NCBI RefSeq assembly: GCF_026914185.1
Contig: NC_070558.1
Coordinates: 7,821,501 to 7,885,500, forward strand
Direction: 5' to 3'
DNA from: Puccinia triticina
Lineage: Eukaryota > Basidiomycota > Pucciniomycetes > Pucciniales > Pucciniaceae
DNA: 64,000 nucleotides
A model generated the notes under the pieces. That model did not search any database. It was not told the origin of the DNA and was given only the letters and a program-made list of their open reading frames with translations. How positions within the stretch are numbered: the first letter of the stretch is position 1; every line of letters begins with the position of its first letter. The position numbers and the translations under genes are program-made. Shown in pieces: positions 22,735-34,890 of this stretch.

Positions 22735-23579
22735 TGTCAGCGCCGGTCTCTTATGTGACTCGGTGCTGATGGGATTTTTGGTTGCGGTCCGCGGCGGTAA
22801 AGTAGCGGAAGCAAGTTTAGGGTCACACTATAGCTAAAAGCCAGTGGAAGAAAGTCCAACTCGACGCCAAGAGGCGGAGGGACTGGCACCCTTTACGTAA
22901 GTAAGGGGACGCGGCGAAAATCAGCCAAGCGCCGTTGCGGTATAAGGAGTAATCTCACTTATCTTCTAGGTTACAGGTGTGATAATAACACCTGTACCTA
23001 GGGGAAGGATACACGAAGAGAAGATAAGGCTGTAAGGGAAGAAAAGGTTAGTAGATTATGTATAAACCCCACTCACTGTATTTTCAGTAAGGTACACGGG
23101 TTTGTATGGCAATAATCTTGGTGGGAGAATCTCTACAGGGGAGAGACCTCCCTTTTTATATTGCAGGGATCAGCTCCCTCCTTCGAGTCAAGGTCCTGAA
23201 GGATCCTTAACTCCAAGGAGGAGTGATCACGGAATTCAGAAGGGGATTTACACAAATGGGTATGTAATCTCCCCATTTGTACATAAATTGAGCTTAATCA
23301 GGATAAATACAGAGAGATAAGATTATCTCTCTCTGTATGTACAACTATGTAATCAGTGTGAAATAAGGTTAATTACATATTCAAAAGAATGTGAAATATC
23401 TAATAAGTACATAATAATAGTACATGTGAATAAAAGGTACATATTTAATGTAATGACAGGGAATTGAACTCTTGACTTCATGTACATGAGGCAATTATTA
23501 AAGCAGTCTTTAACCATTAGGTTATAAGACATGTACTATCCATTGTAGACACATGGACTTAGTGTCTCAGTGTCTGACA
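22735..23579 (-). repeat. Ty3 left (3') LTR
   Basis: This 845-bp LTR differs from the right copy by A/G in the GACGCC(A/G)AGAGG segment, G/A in ACAT(G/A)TGAAT, and T/A in TACAT(A/T)TTAATG. The window between its end and the stop codon of the polyprotein holds the polypurine tract. Confidence 0.95.
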
Positions 23580-23604
23580 TTCGCCCCCACCAAAAAATTA
23601 CTCT

Positions 23605-26600
23605 TCAAGAGGAATTTTTAGATCTCTTGGAAGCTCTGAATTGCCTAAGCAAGACTTGGCTGTTGCTGATATTCTCAGGTTCTAGCCATAGATCTTCATC
23701 TGGTTGGCTATTCTTGAACCTAACTAAAAACAACTTGCAATCTTTTCCCTGCTTCCTTACAGTCTTCTCTTTTAAAATTTTGAGGGGCAATTTTGAACTT
23801 TGGTCCACTTCAATTGGTGGAACAACTGGTACTGCAGAAGTTCTTACAGAGTTGTCATCAGGGTCAATGTACTTTTTACATAAGCTAATTGGAAAAGTAG
23901 GGTGTCTCTGATTAAATTCTTCAGACAAGATAACTTCTACAGCATTTCTTCCATGAAACCTATTAATAACAAAAGGGCCAATAAAAGCATCTTTTAACTT
24001 CCTTGGTCCTCCCAGGTTGTTAAAGTTTACAGTTGAGATAAGAACTCTGTCGCCTATTTCAAGGTTATGATCTTTATGGGTCTTATCCCAGCGTTCTTTG
24101 TTGTAGTCAGTTGCTTCTTTAACACATGTAGCTGCTTGTTCACCTGCCTGAAACATCATTTTTTGGAAACATTCAGAGCTAGGGTGTAAAGCAATTGTTT
24201 TAGAGAGCAAGAAATCCTTAGGCATATTTGGGATCCAACCTCTTTCGAGTTCAAAAGGAGTGATTCCTGTTGTGGAATGTTTGCTTGAATTATAAGCAAA
24301 TTCTAGAGCAGGCAAGAGAGATACCCAGTCATGTGTATATCCATCACTGGTCTTGAAGTCTACTCCATAGGCACAATATCTCCTGATCATATCCTCTAAA
24401 GTTTGGATCATCCTTTCAGCCAAACCATCTGTTTGAGGGTGGTAAGCAGTTGAAAATGCCAATTTGGTTCCAAGGATTTCAAATAAATTTTGCCAGAAGT
24501 CTGACGTAAATTTTGGATCTCTGTCACTAATAATTACTCTAGGACAACCAACATCACTAACAATGTTGTTCCAGAAAATCAAAGCTATGTCCATAGCACT
24601 GCTATCCTTATAACATGGTAAGAATCTGGCTCTTTTGGAGAATCTGTCACAAACTACTAGGACAGCATTATAGCTTTCTGACCCTGCAGGGGGGAGTGCT
24701 GTAACAAAGTCCATGTTAATGACTTCCCATCTTCTTTTAGGTTCTTCAATAGTTTGTAAAAGACCAAGTTTCTTACCTGTAGACCTATTTGCTTTCTGGC
24801 ATCTGTCACAGGAGTCACAGTACTTAGATACTTGGTTTCGCCATTCAGGCCACCAGGCTAAACCTTGTACTCTGTTGATGGTTCTTTCCTTGGAAAAGTG
24901 TCCAGCAGTAATGCTGTCATGACATTCATTCAAAATAATATTCTTATGATCATCTGATATGAGTACTACTGAAGAATTATGTTCTCTTCTGTGGTACAAT
25001 AACCCATCTAAGAGTACAAATCTTTCTTCTAAAAAATGCTTTTTCCAAACTCCTTCAAGTTTCTCTACAAGACCTTGATCTGAATGTTTAGATTTAAGCA
25101 GCTGGAGAAGAATAACTGTGTTTTTGTTGGACTCATAGCTCTTCTCAATTAAATTCCAAAATGAACTGGCCAAACCTGAGACAGAGACTGCCATTATTGG
25201 TTGAGTGTCATCAATAATCTCTTCTTCAAAAGCAGGATTATTTTCGTCATTAGGTAGAGCCCAATTAGCAAGACACTCAGACATCCTCATGGGAAAAGGC
25301 AGGATAGATGTAACTGGAACAGCTGTTTCTTCATCTTCTGCGTCATAAGCTGGATTATCTGAATTGTTTGGAAGAGCCCATCTAGAAAGTCCATCAGCAT
25401 TTTTATGGATAATACCATCTCTGTGAATTATAGTCATAGACCCACGCCATTCTTGGATGGAAATTTGCCATCTTAGCATGTGTCTATTTGGTGTTTTCAT
25501 ATTGACTAAAGATCTTAGTGCAATACAATCTGTGATAACATCAAATTCACAACCATCTAAATAATAATAAAGCTTATCAAGGGCCCAGACTAAACAAAGA
25601 CACTCTAGTTGAGAAGCTCCATACTTTTTCTCTGAGTCTTTGAGTTGTCTGGAAATAAAGCAAATGGCCCCTTCAATAGGTTTATCATCAATTATTTGGA
25701 TTTGGTGCAATGCTGCTCCTATTCCTTCCATGCACGCGTCGACGTACAATATGAAGCGTAACTTAGGATCTGGATGGAAGAGCAAAGGAGCATTTGTTAA
25801 AGCAAATTTAATTGCTTCATAAGCGGCTACGCGTTCTGCAGTCATTTCGAAAACTACACTAGGGCTACACAGTTTATACAGGCTGGAAGCCATAGCTCCA
25901 AAATTTTTAATGTGTAACCTGTAATATCCTGCAAAACCTAAAAACATTTGCATTTCTTTTAAGTTTTGTGGTATAGGTTTCAAAAGAACTGCAGCTACTC
26001 TGTGCTTGTCAATTCCTAGAGAAAGTCCACTAACAATGTGTCCCAAGGCTTTTAACTCAGAAAAACCAAATTGACACTTGGAAAGTGAAATTTTCATATT
26101 CATTTTAGTGACTTTGTTTAGGACTATTTTTAATCTGCACAAATGCTCATCCCAATTATCAGAGAAGACAATAATATCATCTATGTAGATAATGAGCCAA
26201 AGCTGATTCAATTCATTGGCAAATTCACTATCCATCATTCTCTGAAAATGTGATGGTGCATTTTTAATACCAAAAGGCATGCGCAAATATTCAAATACAC
26301 CTAGATGGCAGACTATTCTCAAAAATTGTCTGCTGTCTGGGTGAATAACATTTTGGTGAAATCCTTTAAGTACATCCATGCAAGTGATGTATTTAGAATT
26401 ATGCAGTTTACTTAAGGATTCCATAATTTTAGGCATAGGGTACCTGTCAGGATTAGTATAGGTGTTAAGTGCTCTGAAGTCTCCTACTAGTCTTGACTTG
26501 TTGTTATGCCAGGCAATAATAACTGGTGTAGTTATATCAACTAATTCATTTGCTCCCACTTTTCTAATTACTTTGAGCTTAAGTAGAGCCTGTATATGTT

Positions 26601-29600
26601 CTTCTAAAGCTTCTCTGCTTCTAGGACTAGCAGGATATGGTGCTTTACGAAGTACTGGGGGATAAGGTCTATCAATACTTAAAGTAATCTTAACCTCATG
26701 GCCTTTAATTGCGCCAAATGGTTCTTCTATCGTGGCAAAAGCTGATTTATTGTCAAAAAGTAATTGAAATAATTGTTTTCTCTGAATTTCAGAGAGATTT
26801 ACATTTATTTTAGAACTCTCAATTACTTCTTGAGTGAAAGCTTCTTGTGATGATTGAGTCATAGCTACTACATTGTTTTTATCTTTCACAAATTGATGTT
26901 TAAAGTTATCTGTACCAATTTTGAAATAGCTGCCTGAGTCATTCATAATAGAAATTTTAAAGTGACTTAAGTAGTCATTTCCTATTATGAAGTAATTGAC
27001 AACTGCATTTTCAATAACAATAAAATCAGTAGGGAAAACATAGTTGCCAAACTTAAGATGCACTTTAACTATTCCCAATGTGTTAAGCTTGTCTGAGCAA
27101 CTGTGGAATTTGTCATAAGATTTTGATATGACAAATTTTTCCCAATCAGGGCAGAATTTAGATAAATAATTCTGTCCTACAACTGACTTGAAAGCTCCAG
27201 AGTCTAACAGGACTTTACATGTTTTTCCACGACATGTCATGGAAACAATCTTATTGCTACCACTGATAGGTGTGATGAAATAATCCAAAGTGTTAGGAAT
27301 TACACAGAGGACATTTGGATCAGCCTTCTGGTTTCCAGAATCACTTTCTGAATCTGCTTCAGGTTTTTCTGTGTCATCCTCATCACCTATAGCAGCTACC
27401 TTCTTGGAATTTTTAGGGCAATTCCTTGAAGTATGCCCTGTCTTATCACAAGAATAACATTTGACTTCAGTATTGGACTTAGTTGAATTATCCTTATTTT
27501 TGTCTGATCCATTAGGATTAGAGTAAGTTTTGCCATTCTGCATATAACCAGGTTTTCTCTTGCCTATGTTAGTATATTCTGCAATATCTTCTAAAGCATT
27601 AATAAGAGAAGTTAAAGTCTGATTGTCTTTCATTGCATTTTGAGCAGCAAAACTAACATCTCCTTCCATCTGGGTCAAAAGCTTAAACATAAGACTTTCA
27701 TGATTTGTTTGAGGTTCACAAGCCATGATCCTTTTATACTGTCTTGTGACCCAAGTTGCTGCTGGTGTAGTACCAGGAACAAATTTGTCTTTCTGGTAAA
27801 TAATAAGAAGTCTGCGTCTCCATGCTGGAGTCCCATACTTCTGATTTATGGCATCTTTCCAGAAGGACCAAGGTTTATCTCCCACCATAGATCTAACACT
27901 GGAAAACCATGCATGGGCTACACCAGTGAACATGTTTTTCAATTTAGAAGTAATAACAATGTCCTCAATTCTAGAGTCTTGTTGAATTGTATCAATCCAT
28001 TCAATAAAGTCTACGTGATTATATTCTCCTTCTCCAGAGAAGGTAGGCCAGGCTTCCATTTTAGACAAGCCTTGTAGTATAACTTTACTGGACTCTTGAG
28101 AAATATCTTGTCTAGTTGTTATTTGGGGCTGGTGAGGAGTAGTCATAGGGATTTCAAACAATTCATTTAGTCTACCAGGGTCCATTTCTGTTTTGGTCTG
28201 GTTAACATTGAAAAAATTCTCCTTTCCTTGTTGTTTGGGTACTACTTGTGGAATTTGGCCAGGAGAAAAGGTGCTTGTGTTATTTGGATTAACATTTACA
28301 TTACTCGATGGAGCACTGGACTTAGTAACCAAAGTAGTGCTCAGAGTTTTCAACTCTTCCAATTTATCAAGTAAAGTAGAAAAGCGCTCCTCATTCTTCT
28401 TCTCCATTGAAAAAATTCTCTCGTTAATGTCTTTAATAGGTTGTTCTCCTATTTCTACAAGGAAATCAAGTTTGTCATTGACTTCTTTAAGGAGCTCATG
28501 CTCAAACTTAAGTTCAGAGATTTTTTCATGGCAAGAACAAATTTGCTCTGGATTTTTATGACTGTTGGAAGTTCCTACAGCAGGTGGTAATTCAACAGAA
28601 TGACATTTCTCAACATTTTTCCCTTTATCCCTGCTGGATTGAGCAGTCAGGTTTGAAGGAGGAAAAAAGTCAAGAGAATTATTGCGAGAATTTTTTAAAA
28701 GAGTTTGTTCACTCAAGGGCTTCAACTTATTGACAAACTCATTCAAATTGTTTTTATTGTCTTCCAACTTATCATAGACAAGTGCAAAGAGATTATCAAA
28801 CGCTTTTTTAGAGAGGTCTTCTCTCTTATTAAGTTCGACCAAAGTATCTCGAATGTTTTTGATATCAGTAATAGAGACAGTTTGTTTGATTACCATGTCA
28901 AGCTTAGAAGAGAGATCTTTACAAGTTTTATTTGTATCTACAACAAGCGGGGATTGTTTGTACAAATATTCTACTTGAGGTACCGCTCTAACAATTTTTT
29001 GCAAAGTAGCAATAGAGTTATCGGAAGAAAAAATGAGAGAGCGAAACTTCTGCTCATACAAGTCGGATTGTCTATTCAATAAGTTACCCAAGCTAATAGT
29101 TACATCGCTGTTAACCTGTTTTGATAACAAAGAGCAGTTAGAATCAACTACCTTTTCGATACTTGTAAACAAGTTCTTAAGGATTGGGATGAGCTCACCT
29201 GAGGTTAATCCTCGAGCATCTGCTCGTCCTCGGGGTGTTGATGATGATTGTCGTATCCGGCGTTCTGATTGCGCAGAGATTCCAGCGCTTGATATTGCGC
29301 TTGGGTCGTACGGTTGAGGCGGATCATCTCGTAATGTATGGACATTTGATGAGAGATCCGCCGGCGCTCTCTGGCGTTGGTCGAGTTGTAAGGTTGATGA
29401 TTCCTCGATTGCGCTGGAGGAGGGATCCAGGGGTCGGATCGGTTCTGTCTGGAGTTTCTCCGGCCTCTCCCCCTGCGATTTCCTCCCGACGGAGGGTTGC
29501 GGCGGTTCTGATCTGAACTCTCGGCAGCTCTTGGGGGAGGAGGTTGAGGAACCGTCGCCTGTGGATACTGGGGCGGAGGCGGGAGGGAATTTATGTTCTG

Positions 29601-30162
29601 AGTCAAGTTGGCCGTATGCTGAGGAAGCGGCCAAGCTGTCGACGGAGGAGTGTCCGTTACCATTGGTTGGTGGCTGGACAGCGGAGGGAAATGGAGCAAG
29701 GACTTCTCTTGCATCTGAGGGGTCATCGGCTCCAACGACGGTGCTAGAGGAGTCGGGCTCAACTCTTCCATAGGTTGGGGACCTGGGGTCGGAGTCGGTT
29801 CTTTGCCCCTCTTCCTCATATACATCCGGTGCTTCGGGCCGGATTGGTAATCCTCCCACTCCGCTTCGATGTCCCAATTCCCGTACAGTATTCGGAATTG
29901 TTCCGGACTGATGATATGAACGATCGTCGAGTTGAGACTCTTCGCTGCCTCGAGGCACAGGATCATCATGTCGTCGTCCTTCGTCTCCTCTGCTAGATTC
30001 CGGCCGTCCAGTTGACTTTTCAGTCCCTGGAGCATCGGGTGGATTCTGGGGTTGAGATTTTTTAGCATGTCGGCCCCTAGGGGCCCCGGTAAGATCTTGG
30101 GCCTCGAGAAGAGCTGGGCGGTTGCTCCTAGTACGCGAGCGAGACGAGTTGTTAGAACTCAT
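23605..30162 (-). CDS. Ty3 Gag-Pol polyprotein with chromodomain, 2185 residues
   Basis: One uninterrupted frame opens at ATG 30162. The N-terminal 700 residues are low-complexity then coiled-coil-like. Gag follows ([18 protein letters not shown] around 700), then a CCHC knuckle [14 protein letters not shown] near 900. The protease has [12 protein letters not shown] near 985. RT has YIDDIIVF near 1325, and RNase H has [13 protein letters not shown] near 1470. The integrase has an HHCC finger (HDSITAGHF ... CDSCDRCQ), then core residues in [11 protein letters not shown] near 1815, ISDRDPKFT, and [10 protein letters not shown]. The C-terminus ([17 protein letters not shown] ... DLWLEPENI) is a chromodomain, expected to steer integration to marked chromatin. 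All catalytic residues I looked for are present, so this copy may be active. The unusually long pre-Gag region is the odd feature. Confidence 0.93.
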   Translation of the reverse strand: MSSNNSSRSRTRSNRPALLEAQDLTGAPRGRHAKKSQPQNPPDAPGTEKSTGRPESSRGDEGRRHDDPVPRGSEESQLDDRSYHQSGTIPNTVRELGHRSGVGGLPIRPEAPDVYEEEGQRTDSDPRSPTYGRVEPDSSSTVVGADDPSDAREVLAPFPSAVQPPTNGNGHSSVDSLAASSAYGQLDSEHKFPPASAPVSTGDGSSTSSPKSCREFRSEPPQPSVGRKSQGERPEKLQTEPIRPLDPSSSAIEESSTLQLDQRQRAPADLSSNVHTLRDDPPQPYDPSAISSAGISAQSERRIRQSSSTPRGRADARGLTSGELIPILKNLFTSIEKVVDSNCSLLSKQVNSDVTISLGNLLNRQSDLYEQKFRSLIFSSDNSIATLQKIVRAVPQVEYLYKQSPLVVDTNKTCKDLSSKLDMVIKQTVSITDIKNIRDTLVELNKREDLSKKAFDNLFALVYDKLEDNKNNLNEFVNKLKPLSEQTLLKNSRNNSLDFFPPSNLTAQSSRDKGKNVEKCHSVELPPAVGTSNSHKNPEQICSCHEKISELKFEHELLKEVNDKLDFLVEIGEQPIKDINERIFSMEKKNEERFSTLLDKLEELKTLSTTLVTKSSAPSSNVNVNPNNTSTFSPGQIPQVVPKQQGKENFFNVNQTKTEMDPGRLNELFEIPMTTPHQPQITTRQDISQESSKVILQGLSKMEAWPTFSGEGEYNHVDFIEWIDTIQQDSRIEDIVITSKLKNMFTGVAHAWFSSVRSMVGDKPWSFWKDAINQKYGTPAWRRRLLIIYQKDKFVPGTTPAATWVTRQYKRIMACEPQTNHESLMFKLLTQMEGDVSFAAQNAMKDNQTLTSLINALEDIAEYTNIGKRKPGYMQNGKTYSNPNGSDKNKDNSTKSNTEVKCYSCDKTGHTSRNCPKNSKKVAAIGDEDDTEKPEADSESDSGNQKADPNVLCVIPNTLDYFITPISGSNKIVSMTCRGKTCKVLLDSGAFKSVVGQNYLSKFCPDWEKFVISKSYDKFHSCSDKLNTLGIVKVHLKFGNYVFPTDFIVIENAVVNYFIIGNDYLSHFKISIMNDSGSYFKIGTDNFKHQFVKDKNNVVAMTQSSQEAFTQEVIESSKINVNLSEIQRKQLFQLLFDNKSAFATIEEPFGAIKGHEVKITLSIDRPYPPVLRKAPYPASPRSREALEEHIQALLKLKVIRKVGANELVDITTPVIIAWHNNKSRLVGDFRALNTYTNPDRYPMPKIMESLSKLHNSKYITCMDVLKGFHQNVIHPDSRQFLRIVCHLGVFEYLRMPFGIKNAPSHFQRMMDSEFANELNQLWLIIYIDDIIVFSDNWDEHLCRLKIVLNKVTKMNMKISLSKCQFGFSELKALGHIVSGLSLGIDKHRVAAVLLKPIPQNLKEMQMFLGFAGYYRLHIKNFGAMASSLYKLCSPSVVFEMTAERVAAYEAIKFALTNAPLLFHPDPKLRFILYVDACMEGIGAALHQIQIIDDKPIEGAICFISRQLKDSEKKYGASQLECLCLVWALDKLYYYLDGCEFDVITDCIALRSLVNMKTPNRHMLRWQISIQEWRGSMTIIHRDGIIHKNADGLSRWALPNNSDNPAYDAEDEETAVPVTSILPFPMRMSECLANWALPNDENNPAFEEEIIDDTQPIMAVSVSGLASSFWNLIEKSYESNKNTVILLQLLKSKHSDQGLVEKLEGVWKKHFLEERFVLLDGLLYHRREHNSSVVLISDDHKNIILNECHDSITAGHFSKERTINRVQGLAWWPEWRNQVSKYCDSCDRCQKANRSTGKKLGLLQTIEEPKRRWEVINMDFVTALPPAGSESYNAVLVVCDRFSKRARFLPCYKDSSAMDIALIFWNNIVSDVGCPRVIISDRDPKFTSDFWQNLFEILGTKLAFSTAYHPQTDGLAERMIQTLEDMIRRYCAYGVDFKTSDGYTHDWVSLLPALEFAYNSSKHSTTGITPFELERGWIPNMPKDFLLSKTIALHPSSECFQKMMFQAGEQAATCVKEATDYNKERWDKTHKDHNLEIGDRVLISTVNFNNLGGPRKLKDAFIGPFVINRFHGRNAVEVILSEEFNQRHPTFPISLCKKYIDPDDNSVRTSAVPVVPPIEVDQSSKLPLKILKEKTVRKQGKDCKLFLVRFKNSQPDEDLWLEPENISNSQVLLRQFRASKRSKNSS

Positions 30163-30171
30163 CTTCGGTAG

Positions 30172-30968
30172 TTAGGATAAAAATGAAAGAAAATGCTGAC
30201 CAGTGATGATATCTAAATCACTACTGTCAGCAAGTTGATGAGATTCACGAGTATCTTCGGAGCTCGGGATGATTGACGAAGTCGTAGAGTAGTTTGATAC
30301 GACAGTTCTTCCCCGAGGGACGAAGTAATTCTCGAGCTTCTCTTTCGTCTTCGGATCGAAGGTACCGTCGTCAAATACGGATTTTTTACTCGAAGATTCA
30401 CTTAGAGCGGGTTGAGAGGGGTTAGATTTCGTCTTTGACTCTACAGTCGCGGAACCTTGAGCAGGTTTGTAAACCTTTTTTATTTTAATCTGAGTGAGAG
30501 AGCCAGGAGTGTCTCGATCGATAAGCTTAGAGACTGGTTCGTTGCTTTTGAAGGGATCAGCCGATGGGGCGGCCTTCTTCGCTTTTGGTTTCGTCACCGT
30601 AGGACCGGCGGGGTTAGCCGAACCGCTGGGAAGATTGGGAGTTTTAAGGAAGGGAGAAGGAGGACGAGCGTTGTTATCGACAGGCTCCAAGTCCCACTCA
30701 GAAGGGACGACAGCTGGGCTCTTTGGTTTGCGAACTATTTTCGGTTTCTTGGGGGCCGCTACCGTTCAAGAGCTCTCTGACCCTGCGGTTGGGATCTTCT
30801 TGACAGGTTGTCTAGTGATCGCAGGGACCGGATCGGAGGTAGGAGTGGTTGAACGGACGGCTCCAGCGTACGTAAGCTTAGAAGTAGACACTATTGAAAC
30901 GCAATAGAAAGATTATCGTTAGATGGTACCGAAGAAAAAAAACACTAAAATATTAGATGATCTCTTAC
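30172..30968 (-). other. Leader coding-like frame upstream of Ty3 Gag, with in-frame stops and possible intron
   Basis: In the same frame as the polyprotein, the minus strand is open from 30765 to 30175 (APKKPKIVRKPKSP, LPSGSANPAGPTVTKPK, LIDRDTPGSL and so on). TAA then falls at 30172-30174, only ten bases before the Gag ATG. An in-frame TGA lies at 30766-30768, and beyond it the frame is open again to 30890. There a candidate intron (30968-30891, 78 nt) has donor GTAAGAG, branch-like CTAAC and acceptor CAATAG. No ATG is seen in the frame. It could be a degenerating Gag extension, an upstream protein expressed by readthrough, or untranslated leader. Confidence 0.45.
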
Positions 30969-31283
30969 TGTTTATGATACAGGATCAGGTGAAGAGTTCG
31001 GAGAGCTCAGTCGTTTCAGTCAAGAGTACTGGTTATCGTGCGATGACCGGAAGCGAGGCTCAAGTCTGTGAGGATAGCAAGAAGAACTCTTTATCAGCCA
31101 AGGTGTTAAGTATGAGCCGACCGTGATCGGGGAAAGAGCTATAAAAGCTTCTAAGAGAGGAGGGTTGTCTTAGAAACAGCGACCGGAGTCGGAGCGGACT
31201 TTTAATGTAAAGAGATTCTTTATATGTAAGAATTATATGGTTTGCTGGGTACACAGGAAAAGATTCCCGGCCAGACCCCCAAT

Positions 31284-32128
31284 TGTCAGCGCCGGTCTCT
31301 TATGTGACTCGGTGCTGATGGGATTTTTGGTTGCGGTCCGCGGCGGTAAAGTAGCGGAAGCAAGTTTAGGGTCACACTATAGCTAAAAGCCAGTGGAAGA
31401 AAGTCCAACTCGACGCCGAGAGGCGGAGGGACTGGCACCCTTTACGTAAGTAAGGGGACGCGGCGAAAATCAGCCAAGCGCCGTTGCGGTATAAGGAGTA
31501 ATCTCACTTATCTTCTAGGTTACAGGTGTGATAATAACACCTGTACCTAGGGGAAGGATACACGAAGAGAAGATAAGGCTGTAAGGGAAGAAAAGGTTAG
31601 TAGATTATGTATAAACCCCACTCACTGTATTTTCAGTAAGGTACACGGGTTTGTATGGCAATAATCTTGGTGGGAGAATCTCTACAGGGGAGAGACCTCC
31701 CTTTTTATATTGCAGGGATCAGCTCCCTCCTTCGAGTCAAGGTCCTGAAGGATCCTTAACTCCAAGGAGGAGTGATCACGGAATTCAGAAGGGGATTTAC
31801 ACAAATGGGTATGTAATCTCCCCATTTGTACATAAATTGAGCTTAATCAGGATAAATACAGAGAGATAAGATTATCTCTCTCTGTATGTACAACTATGTA
31901 ATCAGTGTGAAATAAGGTTAATTACATATTCAAAAGAATGTGAAATATCTAATAAGTACATAATAATAGTACATATGAATAAAAGGTACATAATTAATGT
32001 AATGACAGGGAATTGAACTCTTGACTTCATGTACATGAGGCAATTATTAAAGCAGTCTTTAACCATTAGGTTATAAGACATGTACTATCCATTGTAGACA
32101 CATGGACTTAGTGTCTCAGTGTCTGACA
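31284..32128 (-). repeat. Ty3 right (5') LTR
   Basis: This direct repeat of 22735-23579 drives transcription toward lower coordinates. The leader between it and the polyprotein start is 1.1 kb. Confidence 0.95.
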
Positions 32129-32439
32129 CAGGTGCAATTGATTAAGCCAAGTGAGTTGTGAGCTGCAAAATACTGAATAAGTCTACCTCTGATATAAGAT
32201 TCTGGAAGACCTACACTACAATCTGGATACTAACTTGCAATAATGTACTAAAAAAGAGAAAATGAGATCAGCCTTGCTTCATTATAACACTATAATAACC
32301 TAGAGAAAAATATATCTTCATGTACAATATTTCATGTTGTCCTTAAGGGTAGGTGTTATGCTGCAATTGCAGAATTAACACCTCATTTCCCAAGGCAATA
32401 CTCTATATACACCAGCACCTGCTTCTCTTGATGTGTGTT

Positions 32440-32755
32440 TTCCAAAAAATCCTATCCCTGCTGTCAAAAATACTATCCTTACCTTCCCAAATTCTTGTTC
32501 ACGTCCTTTGTCCTTGTTCAAATTCCTATCCTCTCCCCCCTCTTTATTAGCCAAAAGATTCTATCCTTGCTGTTCGAAATCCTATCCTTGCCGTTTGAAA
32601 TCCTATCCTTGTTGTCCGTGATCCAATGCCTGTTGGCCAAAATCCTATCCTTGTCCTGCAAAAGCCTTTCCTTGTCGTCCAAAATCCTAGCCTCTTCGTC
32701 CAAAATCCTAGCCTCTTTGTTCAAAATCCTATCCACTCCGTCCCGTCTATGATCC
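32440..32755 (-). repeat. 21-bp minisatellite encoding heptads in the LARD leader
   Basis: The plus strand repeats AAAATCCTATCCTTG-type units of 21 bp about a dozen times. On the minus strand 32775-32518 is open and reads heptads such as KDRISNG, KDRISNS, EARILDE and EARILDD. There is no ATG, only a GTG-like beginning, so translation is doubtful. The position just inside the 5' LTR is where gag would start in an autonomous relative. Confidence 0.6.
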
Positions 32756-32875
32756 ACGCCGCCACTCTTTTCCACAATTGGTTGAAGTTACTGATGATCT
32801 GCTTAAATTGATTGATGACTTGATGATCTTGCTGAAGGAACTGGGCCACTGTTGGGACACCAGATGTAGTACTCG

Positions 32876-34142
32876 TGTGGGACACTAAATATAATTTGGT
32901 GAAATATCCGCTGAGGGGGAAATAAATTGCTTAATAGGTTGAAAGGCTATTACAACTTACGGGTGGTTTGAAAGACCTGCCCCTCTAATAATACTATGCA
33001 AATATCTAAGAGTCTTGTAATCAATATTTATAAAGATATGGCTGATTCCAAGATAGATCTTACTTTCATATAGTAATCTCTATCAGACCTAGATCACTTG
33101 ATTCAACAGGCTAGCAAATCTGCTATAACTTCTTTGCTCGCAGGCAATATACTTACTTTGTGATACTCGTACTACACGTTACTAATATGCTGTTTAACTC
33201 GCACTTGTTGTTGTGTTATGCTGGGTTCTACTACTGCCAAAAAAAACACTAATACTACTACTAAACTTCTACGCTACTTTTACTAACCACTAATACCGCT
33301 AATAACCGCACTGCTGACTAAACTACCGTATGTAACCAAACCTTCCTAGGCTGATCCTAAATAAACTAACTAACCACTTGTGACCAAACCTCTGTAGGCT
33401 GATGGGGAAAAGTCTGATGAGGGGAGAAAGGGCCTTCTTATATATTGAAGGGTGAGGGATTTTTGCTCCAGGGAAGCTCCCCATGAGGGATTATTGCTGC
33501 AGGGGATCTCAACTACACAGCCTCTCATGCATTTACTGCGCTGCATGTACAAACAACGAGGGGTTTATGCTGCAGGAGACACTCAACTACACAGCATCTG
33601 CATGCGTGTGCTGCACTGCCTTACAAACAATGAGGGATTTATGCTGCAGGAGACGCCTCCTGTACATCTTATCTACCTGCATATGATGTGCTTCATGTAC
33701 AAACAATGAGAGATTTATGCTGCAGGAGACACTTCCTGTACAGCTTATCTGCCTGCATATGCTGTGCTACATGTACAAACAATGAGGGATTTATGCTGCG
33801 GGAGACACTTCCTGTACAGCTTATCTACCTGCATATGCTGTACTATGCGTACAAACAATGAGGGATATATGCTGCATGAGGCACTTGAGCTACACAGCAC
33901 TTTCATGCATGTACTGCGCTGCATGATGTCATGTGTTGCTATGCAACCAAGCCATCTTCCATCCTCTTCCACACACTCTGCATCCGCTGTCTAACCTGTT
34001 CCATTCCCAATGTTGGGGGTCAAGGCCTCTCCTCCCATCTTTCTCCTTCTTCCCTTCTTCCCCCGCACTGTATTACACACTCCCTATACTATAATACTTC
34101 TGCAATGTGCTTTTGGCATTGTCACGCATATGGAACACCACA
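32876..34142 (-). repeat. LARD right (5') LTR
   Basis: This is a copy of 18547-19822, including the same six 76-bp units. Divergence is concentrated around 33110-33380, with substitutions and several short indels. On the minus strand just inside this LTR lies CTGGTGTCCCAACAGTGG, a candidate primer-binding region. Confidence 0.85.
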
Positions 34143-34416
34143 ACGGGTTCACTGCTCCAAGGAATGTTGATAAACTTGCCTTCTACGTCTTAATCCTGCA
34201 TCATCTTGTCGGTATTGAGAGCCAAGAGATATAAAATTAGCCAAGAAGATTGTGTCCCAGTTGTCCGGCCCGCGGGTTCTCAAAGTCAAAGGCGTGGTAG
34301 ATAGATAGGAGAGTAGAGTAACGGCGGTCCTAGGGGTCCTAAGCCTGGCCAATCCTGGGTGTGGTGAGCAACAAGCCAAAGCTCTTCGGGCATTGAGAGG
34401 CGGTGTGCTGATGGTG
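34143..34416. other. Spacer between LARD and MITE
   Basis: No gene was recognised. It includes the right flank of the LARD element and the target site of the MITE. Confidence 0.4.
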
Positions 34417-34423
34417 CTGGTGG

Positions 34424-34890
34424 CAACACTGGGTCGCTACGCTAACCATAGCGGTTAGCGTAGCGTAGCGCAGCGCAAATGCGCTATTTTTTAGCGTAGC
34501 GTTAGCGCAATTGCACGCATATGCGCTAACGCTACGCGCACGCGGTGCGCAGCTATTTTAGCTGATAGCGTAGCGTTAGCGCAGATGCGCGCAATTGCGC
34601 TAACGCTAAACATGTAGGGCGCAAAAGAGCGCGCGCTACGCTGCGCTACAGCGCCTTTAGCGGGAAAAAAGGGCTTTTTTTCCGCTAAAAGCGCTGTAGC
34701 GCAGCGCAGCGTAGCGTAGCGACTGTAGCGGCGCGCTAACGCTAACAAAGAATTGGCGCGCTGTTAGCGCCGCTGAAAATTAGCGCAGCGTAGCGGCGCT
34801 AACAGCGCGCTAACGCTATGCAAGATAGATGGGCGCTTTTTGTCGCTACGCTAACGCGTAGCGCTGAAATAGCGTAGCGACCCAGTGTTG
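34424..34890. mobile_element. hAT-like MITE filled with TAGCG repeats
   Basis: Perfect 21-bp inverted repeats begin CAACACTGGGTCGCTACGCT at 34424, with the complement ending at 34890. Direct repeats CTGGTGG flank them (34417-34423 and 34891-34897). If the last G is assigned to the target, the duplication becomes 8 bp, the hAT value. The CA...TG ends also suit hAT. The inside is almost entirely permutations of TAGCG, GCGCTA and GCGTAGCG and can fold into many alternative hairpins. There is no coding capacity. Confidence 0.82.

Larger units (their letters stand above)
22735..32128 (-). mobile_element. Ty3-type chromovirus, young and nearly complete
   Basis: LTRs of 845 bp each (22735-23579 and 31284-32128) begin TGTCAG and end CTGACA. 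They differ at only three positions by eye. The 5-bp target duplication CAGGT is perfect (22730-22734 and 32129-32133). A polypurine tract (complement of TTCGCCCCCACC) adjoins the left LTR. A primer-binding candidate TGGGGGTCTGGCCGGG adjoins the right LTR on the minus strand; the tRNA is not assigned. Domain order gag-protease-RT-RNase H-integrase-chromodomain places it in the chromovirus branch of Ty3 elements. It lies inside the LARD element in the same orientation. Confidence 0.93.
18547..34142 (-). mobile_element. Non-coding LTR element (LARD type), split by a Ty3 element
   Basis: Long terminal direct repeats at 18547-19822 and 32876-34142 both start TGTGGGACAC and end GGAACACCACA. A CCCCCCCC tract next to the left LTR is the complement of a polypurine tract. 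It sets minus orientation, with the 5' end on the right. Without the Ty3 insertion, the interior is only about 3.65 kb (19823-22734 and 32129-32875) and encodes no gag or pol. Its flanks ACTTG and ACGGG do not form a perfect 5-bp duplication. The two LTRs differ at many sites and by indels, so the element is much older than the Ty3 inside it. Confidence 0.8.

Noticed and set aside
29205..30068. 287-codon Pro-rich frame antiparallel in meaning to Gag
   Set aside because: It lies on the same strand as the polyprotein but in another frame, in its low-complexity N-terminal part.
30158..30196. A 38-nt intron removing the stop between the leader frame and Gag
   Set aside because: GT...AG removal would shift the frame into another stop, and the length is too short to be credible.
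30457..30907. Plus-strand frames of 107 and 137 codons
   Set aside because: They are antisense to the Ty3 leader frame and lack any motif.
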